DNA of 64,000 nt from JABWCQ01 sp964587105 (GTDB taxonomy: Bacteria > Electryoneota > RPQS01): the NCBI GenBank assembly GCA_964587105.1, contig CAZPKG010000009.1, positions 88,529 through 152,528 of the forward strand, given 5' to 3'. Position 1 is the stretch's first letter, and the number at the start of each line of letters is the position of its first letter. The notes beneath the pieces were generated by a model. That model saw only the letters and a program-made list of their open reading frames with translations, was not told where the DNA came from and did not search any database. Made by a program: the position numbers and the translations under genes. Of this stretch, positions 57,880 through 64,000 are shown piece by piece.

Positions 57880-60800
57880 CAAAATATTTGCGAATCAGAT
57901 CTTCGTAGTCGGGAGTATATTTCGCGTCAAGTGCGCGCAGCAGATCTTCCCGCAATTCGTCTTGGCCCGGCTTCTTCGGCAATTCACGCGGTGAAGCACG
58001 CACCATATCAATACCCGTGTTCGACTTGCGCTGCGGCGAAAACTCGCGTTCGCGATTTGCTCTCTGGAAATCGAGCAGTTTGGATTCAATCTTGTTCTGT
58101 CGCTCTATTGTTTCCGGCGTAATCTTCTGCGCGCGCAAATCTTTGGCAACCTCTTCCATCTCTTCTTTCAATCCGTCAAGCCGGCCCGTTGTTTCACGCG
58201 AGGCCGCAGCCTCCTGCGCGAGTTCTTCCATGGATTTTGCCAACGCTTCCTGCTCGCCGGCCAAACGCTGCATCGCCGCTTGCTGACCTTGCGACATTGT
58301 GCCGGGATTTTGCATCATCCCCGCCGTCTGCTGATTGATTTGACCTTGCTTCTGACACATGCCGCCCGCCTTGTTACAGGTCGAGTTACTGTTCGGCTTG
58401 TTGCATTGGCTCTGACATTGTTTACACGCGGTGTTCTGCTGCTTGAGCGTTTCGTTAAGCGCGGCCATCGCATTCTTGCGATAGTGCGTCGCCGAACGTG
58501 AGTCGCGCTCTGCCGTGGCATTGCAGGCGGCTTGCATTTGATTGATCGTTTCTTCCATCGCCGCCATCAGCTTTGGCGTTACCGCCATTGACTTCTTGGC
58601 AAGCTCCATCATATCTTCCTGCACGCGTTTCATCGCCTGCTTAAGATTTTCCTGCTCTTCGGACAACTCGCGCATTTGCGGACTGTTCGGATCCATTTCC
58701 TGTGACTGTTGCCACAGTTGCTCCTGCCGCATGGAGAGATCAAGCATTTTGTCGCGCTGCTTCTCCATCTCCATCATCGTTTCCATGTCCTGATTCTGCT
58801 GCATCTGCTGGCGCATGTCCTGCATCTTCTGAGCCATCTCGGACATCTTTTTCTGCTGCTTCTTGCCCTGCTTTTTGGCCGATTGGTTCTGGCACATTTG
58901 CATGGTTTCCGAGTTCTGCTCCATCTGTTCGGAGAGCTGCTCTTCTTCCATCTCCTGCTTCAGTTCCTGCGCCTTCTGCTCGCCTTGAATCTGATCTTTC
59001 TTCATCTGCTCGGCAAGCTGCTTCATCTCCTGCTCGATCTTCTTCATCTCCTGCGAGAGCTTCTCCTGCTGCTTGGCATTTTCAGGAGCGGTCTGCGGAG
59101 TGTTTTGATCCATCTTCTCGTTGAGCTTGTCCTGCTGCTTCGAGAGTTCGTCGAGTCTGCGGGCCAATTCGTCAAGCTTTTTCTCGGCCTGCATCTGCTT
59201 CAGCATATTCAGCGTCTGGTCGAGCGCGAGCTTAAATTGCTCTTGCGTCTTTTGCATGTTCTCAAGCGCTTGTCGCATCTCTTCCGGCGTCGGCTGCTGC
59301 ATCGCTTCGGCAAGCTTGCGCATCGCTTCGCGCATTTCCGGCGTGATGACTTCCTGAACAAGCTCCTGAATCTGCTGCATCTTTTCCATTACTTCAGGTG
59401 AATAAAGCGAGCGCATCTGATTCTGCATCTGCTGTTGCTCGATAGCTTGCGCCACCTGCTCCAGCACTTGATTCATCTGCTCCTGCTGCTCCATCAACTG
59501 GTTGATCTCCTGCTTGCGCTCATAGCTCATTTCGGGATTCGACTTGAACTCCTCAACGGCTTTTTCAACTTCCTTGCGCAAATCTTCCGAGTGTTCCAGC
59601 AGTTCATCGAGTGTAATCGTGCGCTTCTCTTCGATCTTTTCCTGCTGATCGAAAATCTCCGCCATTGACGGGAAGCGCAGCACGCGCGTTTCGCTTTTGG
59701 CGCGCTTGGGGCCGCTGATGCGGTCGTTGTCCCACACTTCCACGAACATCAAGACCTGATCTTCGGGCAGCAATTGCAGCGGCGTCAAATCAAATTGCGT
59801 CTCCACCACGCAGCGACCCGGTTCGGTCACACGATAATCGAGCGCGAATTTTTCAAAACTCTCATCGGGCACGTCACCCGGTTGATCCCACGGCGAGGTG
59901 CGGTAATAGCGCAGCGTCATCTTGGAAAAGCCGTAGTCGTCAGCCGCGTCGGCGATTAGTGGAATCTTAATATCCGCAGCGATTTCCAAATCTCGGCTTG
60001 GCTCAACCAACGAAATCACGGGAGCTTCATCAGGACGCGCGTTGATGCGGTACGAGATCGCATCTCGGCTGATTCGGCCTTCCTTATCCGTCAACTTTAT
60101 CTGATAAGTCCCGCTCTTCGAAACCGTAAATTCGCCGTTCGCCTTACTGCCGTCAAGTGCCAGCGCCAAGGTTTCTCTTGGCGTGGCAATATTCTCGCCT
60201 GTCAAATCAAAGAACTCAAGCTTTGCATCCGCAAGCTGCTTGGTGGAGGAGAGTGAAATCCGCGCTTGCGTTCCAACTACCGCTGAAATATCGCCGACAT
60301 TTTCTTCAAGCGTCAGCGGCTGCAATTCGGTGTAAGCGGGCGGCGTCAGCGTCACTGACAAATATCTCACTGCCGGTAATTCTTGAATCGTCGCCGTGTA
60401 TTTGTCGCTCGAAACGTTTTGCGAGTAGGCCCAATAGTCAAACGTCGTGGCCAAGCCTGACCACGTCAAGATGTATTCGCCGTTCACACCTTCAACGGTG
60501 AGCGGCGTATCCGCCGAGCGGCCTTTTTCCTGACGAGTAATCGTAACTTCTTTGGGAATTTCACCGGTGGCTTTCACTGTCACCTTGAGCGAATCCCCGC
60601 GCACAAGTTCCACGTCACCCGGTTCAATCGTCAATTGAAATGCAGCCGGTAGTGAAAAGTCCCTGTCCGGATTCATCACCCGTTCAGCCGCCGACATCAA
60701 CGGCCCGCCGAATACAACCAACAGCGCGACTGCGGCGACCGAGGTAAACAACGCATAGCGCCCGTTGCGTTTCACGAGTGTTTTGTCCGGCAGCGTTGCA

Positions 60801-61243
60801 GGTTGAATCGGTACCAATTCTTCGGCCACGCCGCGACCCGCCGCCAAAATCAATTCCGGCGAAACTCCGTCGCGGTCCGCATTCTCAACTTTGTCTAAAA
60901 GCTGTAATGCATTCAGCACGCGGTCACGAATCCCCGGCATCCGCTGAGCATAGTCGCCTGCGAGCTTCTGATCCGTCGGCGCGAACATCGTGTATTTCAA
61001 GATCGGCCAGACCACGCCGAGTCCCAGCGCCGCAACAGCCGACACTGCCCACAATCCAAACAGGACAGCGCGCACGCCGCCGCTGAAATGGCCCAGCGAT
61101 TCCAACACCAGCACGAGCAGCGTCACGCTGACCAATGCGGCCAACGCGAACAGCGCATGACTCTTCAATGTATTGACAAGAACAGCACGCCGTAAGCCCG
61201 CCATCCAGTTGCGTATCGTCGAGAGTACTTCTCGTGCACCCAT
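57857..61243 (-). CDS. DUF4175 family membrane protein with long coiled coil
   Basis: A 1128-residue protein of the DUF4175 family, known in Bacteroidetes-related phyla and Alphaproteobacteria, usually next to BatA/MoxR/DUF4159 genes; its function is unknown. Three N-terminal membrane segments lie at about residues 26-50, 57-82 and 160-178, followed by Ig-like beta-rich domains (about 200-530: DVELVRGDSLKVTVKATGEI, RYLSVTLTPPAYTELQPLTL). The long C-terminal half is helical and extremely rich in Gln, Met, Glu and Lys (MEQQEQMNQVLEQVAQAIEQ; KQQKKMSEMAQKMQDM). Residues 955-985 contain a Cys cluster (CKQCQSQCNKPN). A DUF4159 gene lies 2.2 kb away, at the window end. Confidence 0.87.
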   Translation of the reverse strand: MGAREVLSTIRNWMAGLRRAVLVNTLKSHALFALAALVSVTLLVLVLESLGHFSGGVRAVLFGLWAVSAVAALGLGVVWPILKYTMFAPTDQKLAGDYAQRMPGIRDRVLNALQLLDKVENADRDGVSPELILAAGRGVAEELVPIQPATLPDKTLVKRNGRYALFTSVAAVALLVVFGGPLMSAAERVMNPDRDFSLPAAFQLTIEPGDVELVRGDSLKVTVKATGEIPKEVTITRQEKGRSADTPLTVEGVNGEYILTWSGLATTFDYWAYSQNVSSDKYTATIQELPAVRYLSVTLTPPAYTELQPLTLEENVGDISAVVGTQARISLSSTKQLADAKLEFFDLTGENIATPRETLALALDGSKANGEFTVSKSGTYQIKLTDKEGRISRDAISYRINARPDEAPVISLVEPSRDLEIAADIKIPLIADAADDYGFSKMTLRYYRTSPWDQPGDVPDESFEKFALDYRVTEPGRCVVETQFDLTPLQLLPEDQVLMFVEVWDNDRISGPKRAKSETRVLRFPSMAEIFDQQEKIEEKRTITLDELLEHSEDLRKEVEKAVEEFKSNPEMSYERKQEINQLMEQQEQMNQVLEQVAQAIEQQQMQNQMRSLYSPEVMEKMQQIQELVQEVITPEMREAMRKLAEAMQQPTPEEMRQALENMQKTQEQFKLALDQTLNMLKQMQAEKKLDELARRLDELSKQQDKLNEKMDQNTPQTAPENAKQQEKLSQEMKKIEQEMKQLAEQMKKDQIQGEQKAQELKQEMEEEQLSEQMEQNSETMQMCQNQSAKKQGKKQQKKMSEMAQKMQDMRQQMQQNQDMETMMEMEKQRDKMLDLSMRQEQLWQQSQEMDPNSPQMRELSEEQENLKQAMKRVQEDMMELAKKSMAVTPKLMAAMEETINQMQAACNATAERDSRSATHYRKNAMAALNETLKQQNTACKQCQSQCNKPNSNSTCNKAGGMCQKQGQINQQTAGMMQNPGTMSQGQQAAMQRLAGEQEALAKSMEELAQEAAASRETTGRLDGLKEEMEEVAKDLRAQKITPETIERQNKIESKLLDFQRANREREFSPQRKSNTGIDMVRASPRELPKKPGQDELREDLLRALDAKYTPDYEDLIRKYFDALSKWQ

Positions 61244-61268
61244 AGTCGTCTGTTTCCTTCTTCTATCG

Positions 61269-61907
61269 TTAGTGCGTCGTTCGCACGTTCTGTCTTACAG
61301 GAAGTTCAAAGCCAAGTGAAATTTGCAAAAAGGCAAATTCTGGATACGTGTCAAGAATTTCGTCATGCTCCTTTAGGTCCACGGAGGTAACGGAATTAAA
61401 TTCCAGAATTGTCTCTGTTGTTTTGCTTAATGCAAAATGAAGCCGGATGAAAAATTCTGCGATGATACCAGCTTCGCGCGCAGGAAATTCCTCGCGGAGC
61501 AGTTGATAACCACCGACACCAATTCCCAAGACCGGCCAAACCTTCGCGCCTGTCGCACGCATCGAATCCGACATATCTAGCGCAACTCTCGCCGTCCCAA
61601 GTATTCCGCCTTGGGATTGAGTTCTGTTTGTCGCGGTAGAGGTATCATCCAATCTGGCTGCTTCAAACCTAAAATCGGATCCGGGATAGTAAACATCTGA
61701 CTCGTTGGCCAGCCAAGCTGTTGCTGATGCTTCGGGATGTATTGGTCCCAAATGCACGTCGATGGCGTGAATCACACCAACTCCCAGGCCTCGCAATTTC
61801 GGATAATCTCTTCCGCGAAGTAGAAATCCACCTTTAATAAAAGTTTGATTAGCGAACGAAGGCGTAGTAAGACAAAATAGCAGAGCAATCCAAACGATGC
61901 GTTTCAT
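61269..61907 (-). CDS. Outer-membrane beta-barrel protein
   Basis: A 212-residue protein with a signal peptide (MKRIVWIALLFCLTTPSFA) and alternating strands (TFIKGGFLLRGRDYPKLRGL, VHLGPIHPEASATAWL, KVWPVLGIGVGGYQLL, EFAFLQISLGFELP). The pattern fits a small 8-stranded outer-membrane barrel or porin-like protein. The last 10 residues lack a terminal aromatic, so the final strand may end at FELPV. It lies 25 bases downstream of the DUF4175 start and shares direction with the next barrel gene, suggesting linked outer-membrane function. Confidence 0.7.
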   Translation of the reverse strand: MKRIVWIALLFCLTTPSFANQTFIKGGFLLRGRDYPKLRGLGVGVIHAIDVHLGPIHPEASATAWLANESDVYYPGSDFRFEAARLDDTSTATNRTQSQGGILGTARVALDMSDSMRATGAKVWPVLGIGVGGYQLLREEFPAREAGIIAEFFIRLHFALSKTTETILEFNSVTSVDLKEHDEILDTYPEFAFLQISLGFELPVRQNVRTTH

Positions 61908-61985
61908 CGTCCCTCCGGAGAAATTAAGTTGCTGTGTGTCTGCCGAAAGCCATCAAAATAGCTCTCAACAGTCAAACAGGCTCAA

Positions 61986-62588
61986 TTACTCCAGCACTCT
62001 GAACCGATAGCCCAACGTCAGGTACTGCATCGCGTCTTTCTCGTCAACGATGCCTTTGTCGGGCTCATGATTGATGTCGTAAAATATTCCATATTGAATC
62101 AGAACGTCTCCGCTGTAACCAAACGGAATCGCCAATCCAAGCCGACCTTCAGCGCCAAACCCATCACGCCAGTAACTGTCCCATTTCGGCTTGACACGAC
62201 TCGTCGCCCACATTAATCCCGCGCTGACAAATGGCCGCACTCGCCGAGCATTTACGGTTTGCGTCTCATACTGCGCGCGCGCACCGAACATATAGCCGGG
62301 TCGACTGAATGAATATGGTCGGCTATCCTCTTCTGATCCACCGAACATTACAAAATCATACGGAATCAACTGTTCTTCACCATACCAAGCACCTGCCACC
62401 GCCTCGACTCGAAATGGCGAGATCGGCGTGACATGCCGCCCCGCACTCAGAACCAAAAGCGGCCATCCGTGTACGCTACCGTCATACCTTTCCCAATCTC
62501 TAACTCCACCACTAATCCCAATATCAAATCCATAACTCGAAGCCGCACTCAACATCGTAAGCAAAAGAACAACATAGGCCGTTCTCAT
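61986..62588 (-). CDS. Outer-membrane beta-barrel protein
   Basis: A 200-residue protein with a signal peptide (MRTAYVVLLLTMLSAASSYG) followed by strands with alternating polar and hydrophobic residues: FDIGISGGVRDWERY, PFRVEAVAGAWYGEEQLIPY, GYMFGARAQYETQTV, RPFVSAGLMWATSRV, GRLGLAIPFGYSGDVLIQYG and YLTLGYRFRVLE. This is the pattern of an 8- to 10-stranded OmpA/OmpW-like barrel. It has no clear sequence family. AAGGAGC lies nine bases before the ATG. It is followed by a second small barrel gene 78 bases downstream. Confidence 0.78.
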   Translation of the reverse strand: MRTAYVVLLLTMLSAASSYGFDIGISGGVRDWERYDGSVHGWPLLVLSAGRHVTPISPFRVEAVAGAWYGEEQLIPYDFVMFGGSEEDSRPYSFSRPGYMFGARAQYETQTVNARRVRPFVSAGLMWATSRVKPKWDSYWRDGFGAEGRLGLAIPFGYSGDVLIQYGIFYDINHEPDKGIVDEKDAMQYLTLGYRFRVLE

Positions 62589-62611
62589 CTCTGGCTCCTT
62601 CTTTGTTAAAC

Positions 62612-62675
62612 TCTTCCGCCGAGCGGGGATTTAGCGAAGTGCTTGAAAAGCACGTAGCGGTTCCCCGCCGGAATC
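62612..62675 (+). repeat. Palindromic repeat, P2-related
   Basis: TTCCGCCGAGCGGGGATTTAG ... GCGGTTCCCCGCCGGAATC with a central GTGCTTGAAAAGCAC hairpin. The outer TTCCGCCGAG ... CGCCGGAA frame matches the P2 family, but the inner arm is GCGGGGA / TCCCCGC instead of CCGGGTT / AACCCGG. Confidence 0.7.
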
Positions 62676-62680
62676 GTGGA

Positions 62681-62908
62681 TTAAAATCTCCGCAATTTTA
62701 TATCATTAATAATCCTGCGGTGCTCCGATTTCAATCGCGCCACCGCATGTTTCAATCGCTCGCGTACCACAGAAGGCGGCAACTCGCCCGTCTGCAAATA
62801 CTTGTAACCTTGTATGGACTGATTAAAATACCAACCGGCAAGTTGCTGAACCGCATGGCGCACGGGTTTGCGAGTTCGAGGTGTGCGCGCCCGAAATCTT
62901 AGTGTCAA
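62681..62908 (-). CDS. Small conserved-looking basic protein
   Basis: A 75-residue frame starting at TTG 62908, supported by AAGGA about eight bases upstream. It encodes MTLRFRARTPRTRKPVRHAV followed by AGWYFNQSIQGYKYLQTG and PPSVVRERLKHAVARLKSEH. This periodic helical pattern with conserved-looking aromatic positions looks like a real small protein, but I do not recognise the family. The upstream membrane protein gene ends 12 bases before the start. If the TTG start is wrong, an internal start would remove the basic N-terminus. Moderate confidence. Confidence 0.55.
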   Translation of the reverse strand: MTLRFRARTPRTRKPVRHAVQQLAGWYFNQSIQGYKYLQTGELPPSVVRERLKHAVARLKSEHRRIINDIKLRRF

Positions 62909-62920
62909 TTCTGTTCCTTC

Positions 62921-63265
62921 CTACTTTGCCAAAACTGCCTGCCACAACAAAACCAAACCTACTATCGCCGCGAGCGGATGTATCAAAGCAATCCCCGCAG
63001 GCACGGGCGCTTTCATCCGTCTTAACGCGAACAATCCCACTCCACCCAAAAACGTTACCAGCAAAACCAAGAACGCGAGCATCGGCGTCGGCTTCGCCGA
63101 TTGCGTCGCTTGTAAAATCATGAACATCACACCAAACACCGCCAACCCGCCGTGCAGCCAAACGAATTTCATCTTCGACGGCAGCTTGCGAATCAACTGC
63201 CACAACGGATTAAATCCAATCGCCGCCGCACAAGTCAAACATATCGCCGACAAAAAGAGATACAT
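62921..63265 (-). CDS. Small four-helix membrane protein
   Basis: A 114-residue membrane protein from ATG 63265 with GGGAG upstream; a longer frame to 63313 would translate the P1 repeat. Four hydrophobic helices are visible: MYLFLSAICLTCAAAIGF, FVWLHGGLAVFGVMFMILQA, MLAFLVLLVTFLGGVGLFAL and PAGIALIHPLAAIVGLVLLW. A His in the second (WLHGGLAV) and fourth helices (ALIHPLA) could suggest a heme- or metal-related role, but this is only a hint. The next gene on the same strand begins 12 bases downstream. Confidence 0.75.
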   Translation of the reverse strand: MYLFLSAICLTCAAAIGFNPLWQLIRKLPSKMKFVWLHGGLAVFGVMFMILQATQSAKPTPMLAFLVLLVTFLGGVGLFALRRMKAPVPAGIALIHPLAAIVGLVLLWQAVLAK

Positions 63266-63467
63266 CGTACTCTCCCAAGTTTCTTTCAGGTCTCCCTCCA
63301 AAGTTGTCTGCAACTTTGGGGGGACTAAGGGGGGCTTCCGCCTTCTGTCATCCTCTGCAAGGATCTATTCAAATCCCACTAATAAATTCAATCGTATCTC
63401 ACTCCCCCATTCATCATTCATCATTTCTGCATCCGCTTTCCTATTTCTTATTTCTAATTTCTAATTT
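63266..63467. other. Repeat-bearing spacer and simple sequence
   Basis: Contains P1 (63288-63342), an inverted P7 unit (63343-63371) and a T/C-rich stretch (63400-63475) with repeats such as TTCTAATTTCTAATTTTC. The minus-strand gene ending at 63468 begins immediately after. No gene seen. Confidence 0.6.
63288..63342 (+). repeat. Palindromic repeat family P1, copy 3
   Basis: AGGTCTCCCTCC, AAAGTTG-TCTG-CAACTTT, GGGGGGACTAAGGGGGGCTTCCGCC. Flanks match copy 1 at 3821; the arm matches copy 2 at 35141. Confidence 0.85.
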
Positions 63468-64000
63468 TCACTCCACTCCCCTACTCAACGCATACACCAA
63501 CACATTCGCTCCCATATCGAGTGCCGCCTTACGTTTTTCCGGCGGATCGTTGTGAATCTCTTCGGCCTCCCAACCGTCACACAGATCACACTCGTAATCG
63601 TAAAAGCACACCATCACCCCGTTCACAAACAGCCCGAACCCTTGCGCCGGTTTGTTGTCATGCTCATGAATCTTAGGGAGCCCATTGGCAAAGCGGTTCA
63701 CCGTCGAATAGATTGGATGCGAAAACGGTAATTCATACCACTCCGCGTCCGGCAAAACTTTTTTCATCTCGCGCCGGAAGCTCGGGTCCATGCCGTAATC
63801 GTCATTCGCGAACAAAAACCCGCCCGCGTTGAAATAGGCGCGCAGGTTATTGACTTCGGTTTCCGAAAAGGAGATATTCCCGTGACCGTTGATGAAGGTA
63901 ATCGGGTAGCTGAACAACTCGTTAGACGAGGGTTCGACGGCTTTGGGTTCAGGGTCAAAATCCACCCCCGCCCCCGCCTCGGCATATCGCAAAAGGTTGG
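63468..64000 (-). CDS. DUF4159 protein, 5' end outside window
   Basis: The frame is open from 64000 on the minus strand (through NLLRYAEAGAGVDF, where the window ends) to the stop at 63468, giving the C-terminal 176 residues. It matches DUF4159, a class I glutamine-amidotransferase-like family: LFSYPITFINGHGNISFSET, NNLRAYFNAGGFLFANDDYG, DPSFRREMKKVLPDAEWYEL, and VCFYDYECDLCDGWE near the end. The usual partners are BatA, MoxR and DUF4175, and a DUF4175 gene is 2.2 kb downstream here. Function unknown; it may act in cell-envelope assembly or stress tolerance. Confidence 0.85.
   Translation of the reverse strand, partial: NLLRYAEAGAGVDFDPEPKAVEPSSNELFSYPITFINGHGNISFSETEVNNLRAYFNAGGFLFANDDYGMDPSFRREMKKVLPDAEWYELPFSHPIYSTVNRFANGLPKIHEHDNKPAQGFGLFVNGVMVCFYDYECDLCDGWEAEEIHNDPPEKRKAALDMGANVLVYALSRGVE

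Noticed and set aside
58709..59401. Leu/His-rich plus-strand frame resembling a membrane protein
   Set aside because: It is the reverse of the Gln/Met/Glu-rich coiled coil of the DUF4175 gene; the Leu and His runs are a codon artefact.
1..64000. tRNA or rRNA genes
   Set aside because: I found no cloverleaf with the GGTTCRANNCC-type arm and no conserved rRNA stretch; a covariance-model scan would settle the point.

Overview
The window looks like chromosome of an uncultivated bacterium of the FCB group (Fibrobacteres-Chlorobi-Bacteroidetes and relatives such as Zixibacteria, Calditrichota, Electryoneota or Latescibacteria). The main evidence is five secreted proteins that end in a type IX-style sorting domain (YPNPFNPxTxI ... 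SGxYFxRL ... KMxLLK), together with outer-membrane beta-barrels, choice-of-anchor, IPT/TIG and PPC modules, DUF4175 and DUF4159 proteins, and a CIRCE-controlled groESL. This placement is inference from protein families. No rRNA or tRNA gene was seen, and no exact species is claimed.

Layout: 1-6.1 kb carries a truncated unknown gene, a small membrane protein, a secreted IPT/TIG protein, a KTSC protein and an AT-rich gene with a HEPN-type R-x4-H motif. 6.2-8.5 kb is groES-groEL with a clear promoter and CIRCE operator. 9.0-11.7 kb is an AT-rich five-gene cassette: four proteins share a C-terminal winged-helix-like module, one of them also has a HEPN/Abi-like motif, and a 45-residue basic protein closes it. 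11.8-24.7 kb holds a lipoprotein, three tandem DUF1579 paralogues, sorting-domain secreted proteins, an MFS transporter, HemW, a PAS histidine kinase and an ECF sigma factor with a partner membrane protein. 25.4-28.2 kb is a single large NACHT NTPase, followed by about 0.9 kb of repeats with a 355-bp tandem duplication. 29-37 kb has small secreted proteins, a beta-helix and a PPC protein, an AhpD-like protein, a Cys/Met PLP enzyme, a GT39-like membrane glycosyltransferase and a DtxR/MntR-like regulator. 37.7-46.9 kb has a choice-of-anchor I protein and a chemotaxis group (CheW, MCP, porin, MCP). 47-64 kb is almost entirely on the minus strand: acyl-CoA dehydrogenase plus PhnD-like protein, small dimeric-barrel proteins, an O-methyltransferase, hicBA, TPR and secreted proteins, one sorting-domain gene split by an in-frame TGA, DUF4175, two barrels and a truncated DUF4159 gene.

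Two things cut across the gene map. First, the intergenic spaces are full of short palindromic repeats in at least seven families. Several conserve their hairpins through paired base changes while the flanks stay constant, so the structure is probably what is kept. Second, three regions look like acquired defence modules: the HEPN gene at 4.6 kb, the winged-helix/HEPN cassette at 9.0-11.7 kb and the NACHT gene at 25.4 kb. All are visibly more AT-rich than the housekeeping genes around them. The 9.0-11.7 kb cassette is the best candidate for an undescribed system. Several starts were moved from the longest possible reading frame to positions supported by Shine-Dalgarno (SD) sequences, including TTG and GTG starts.
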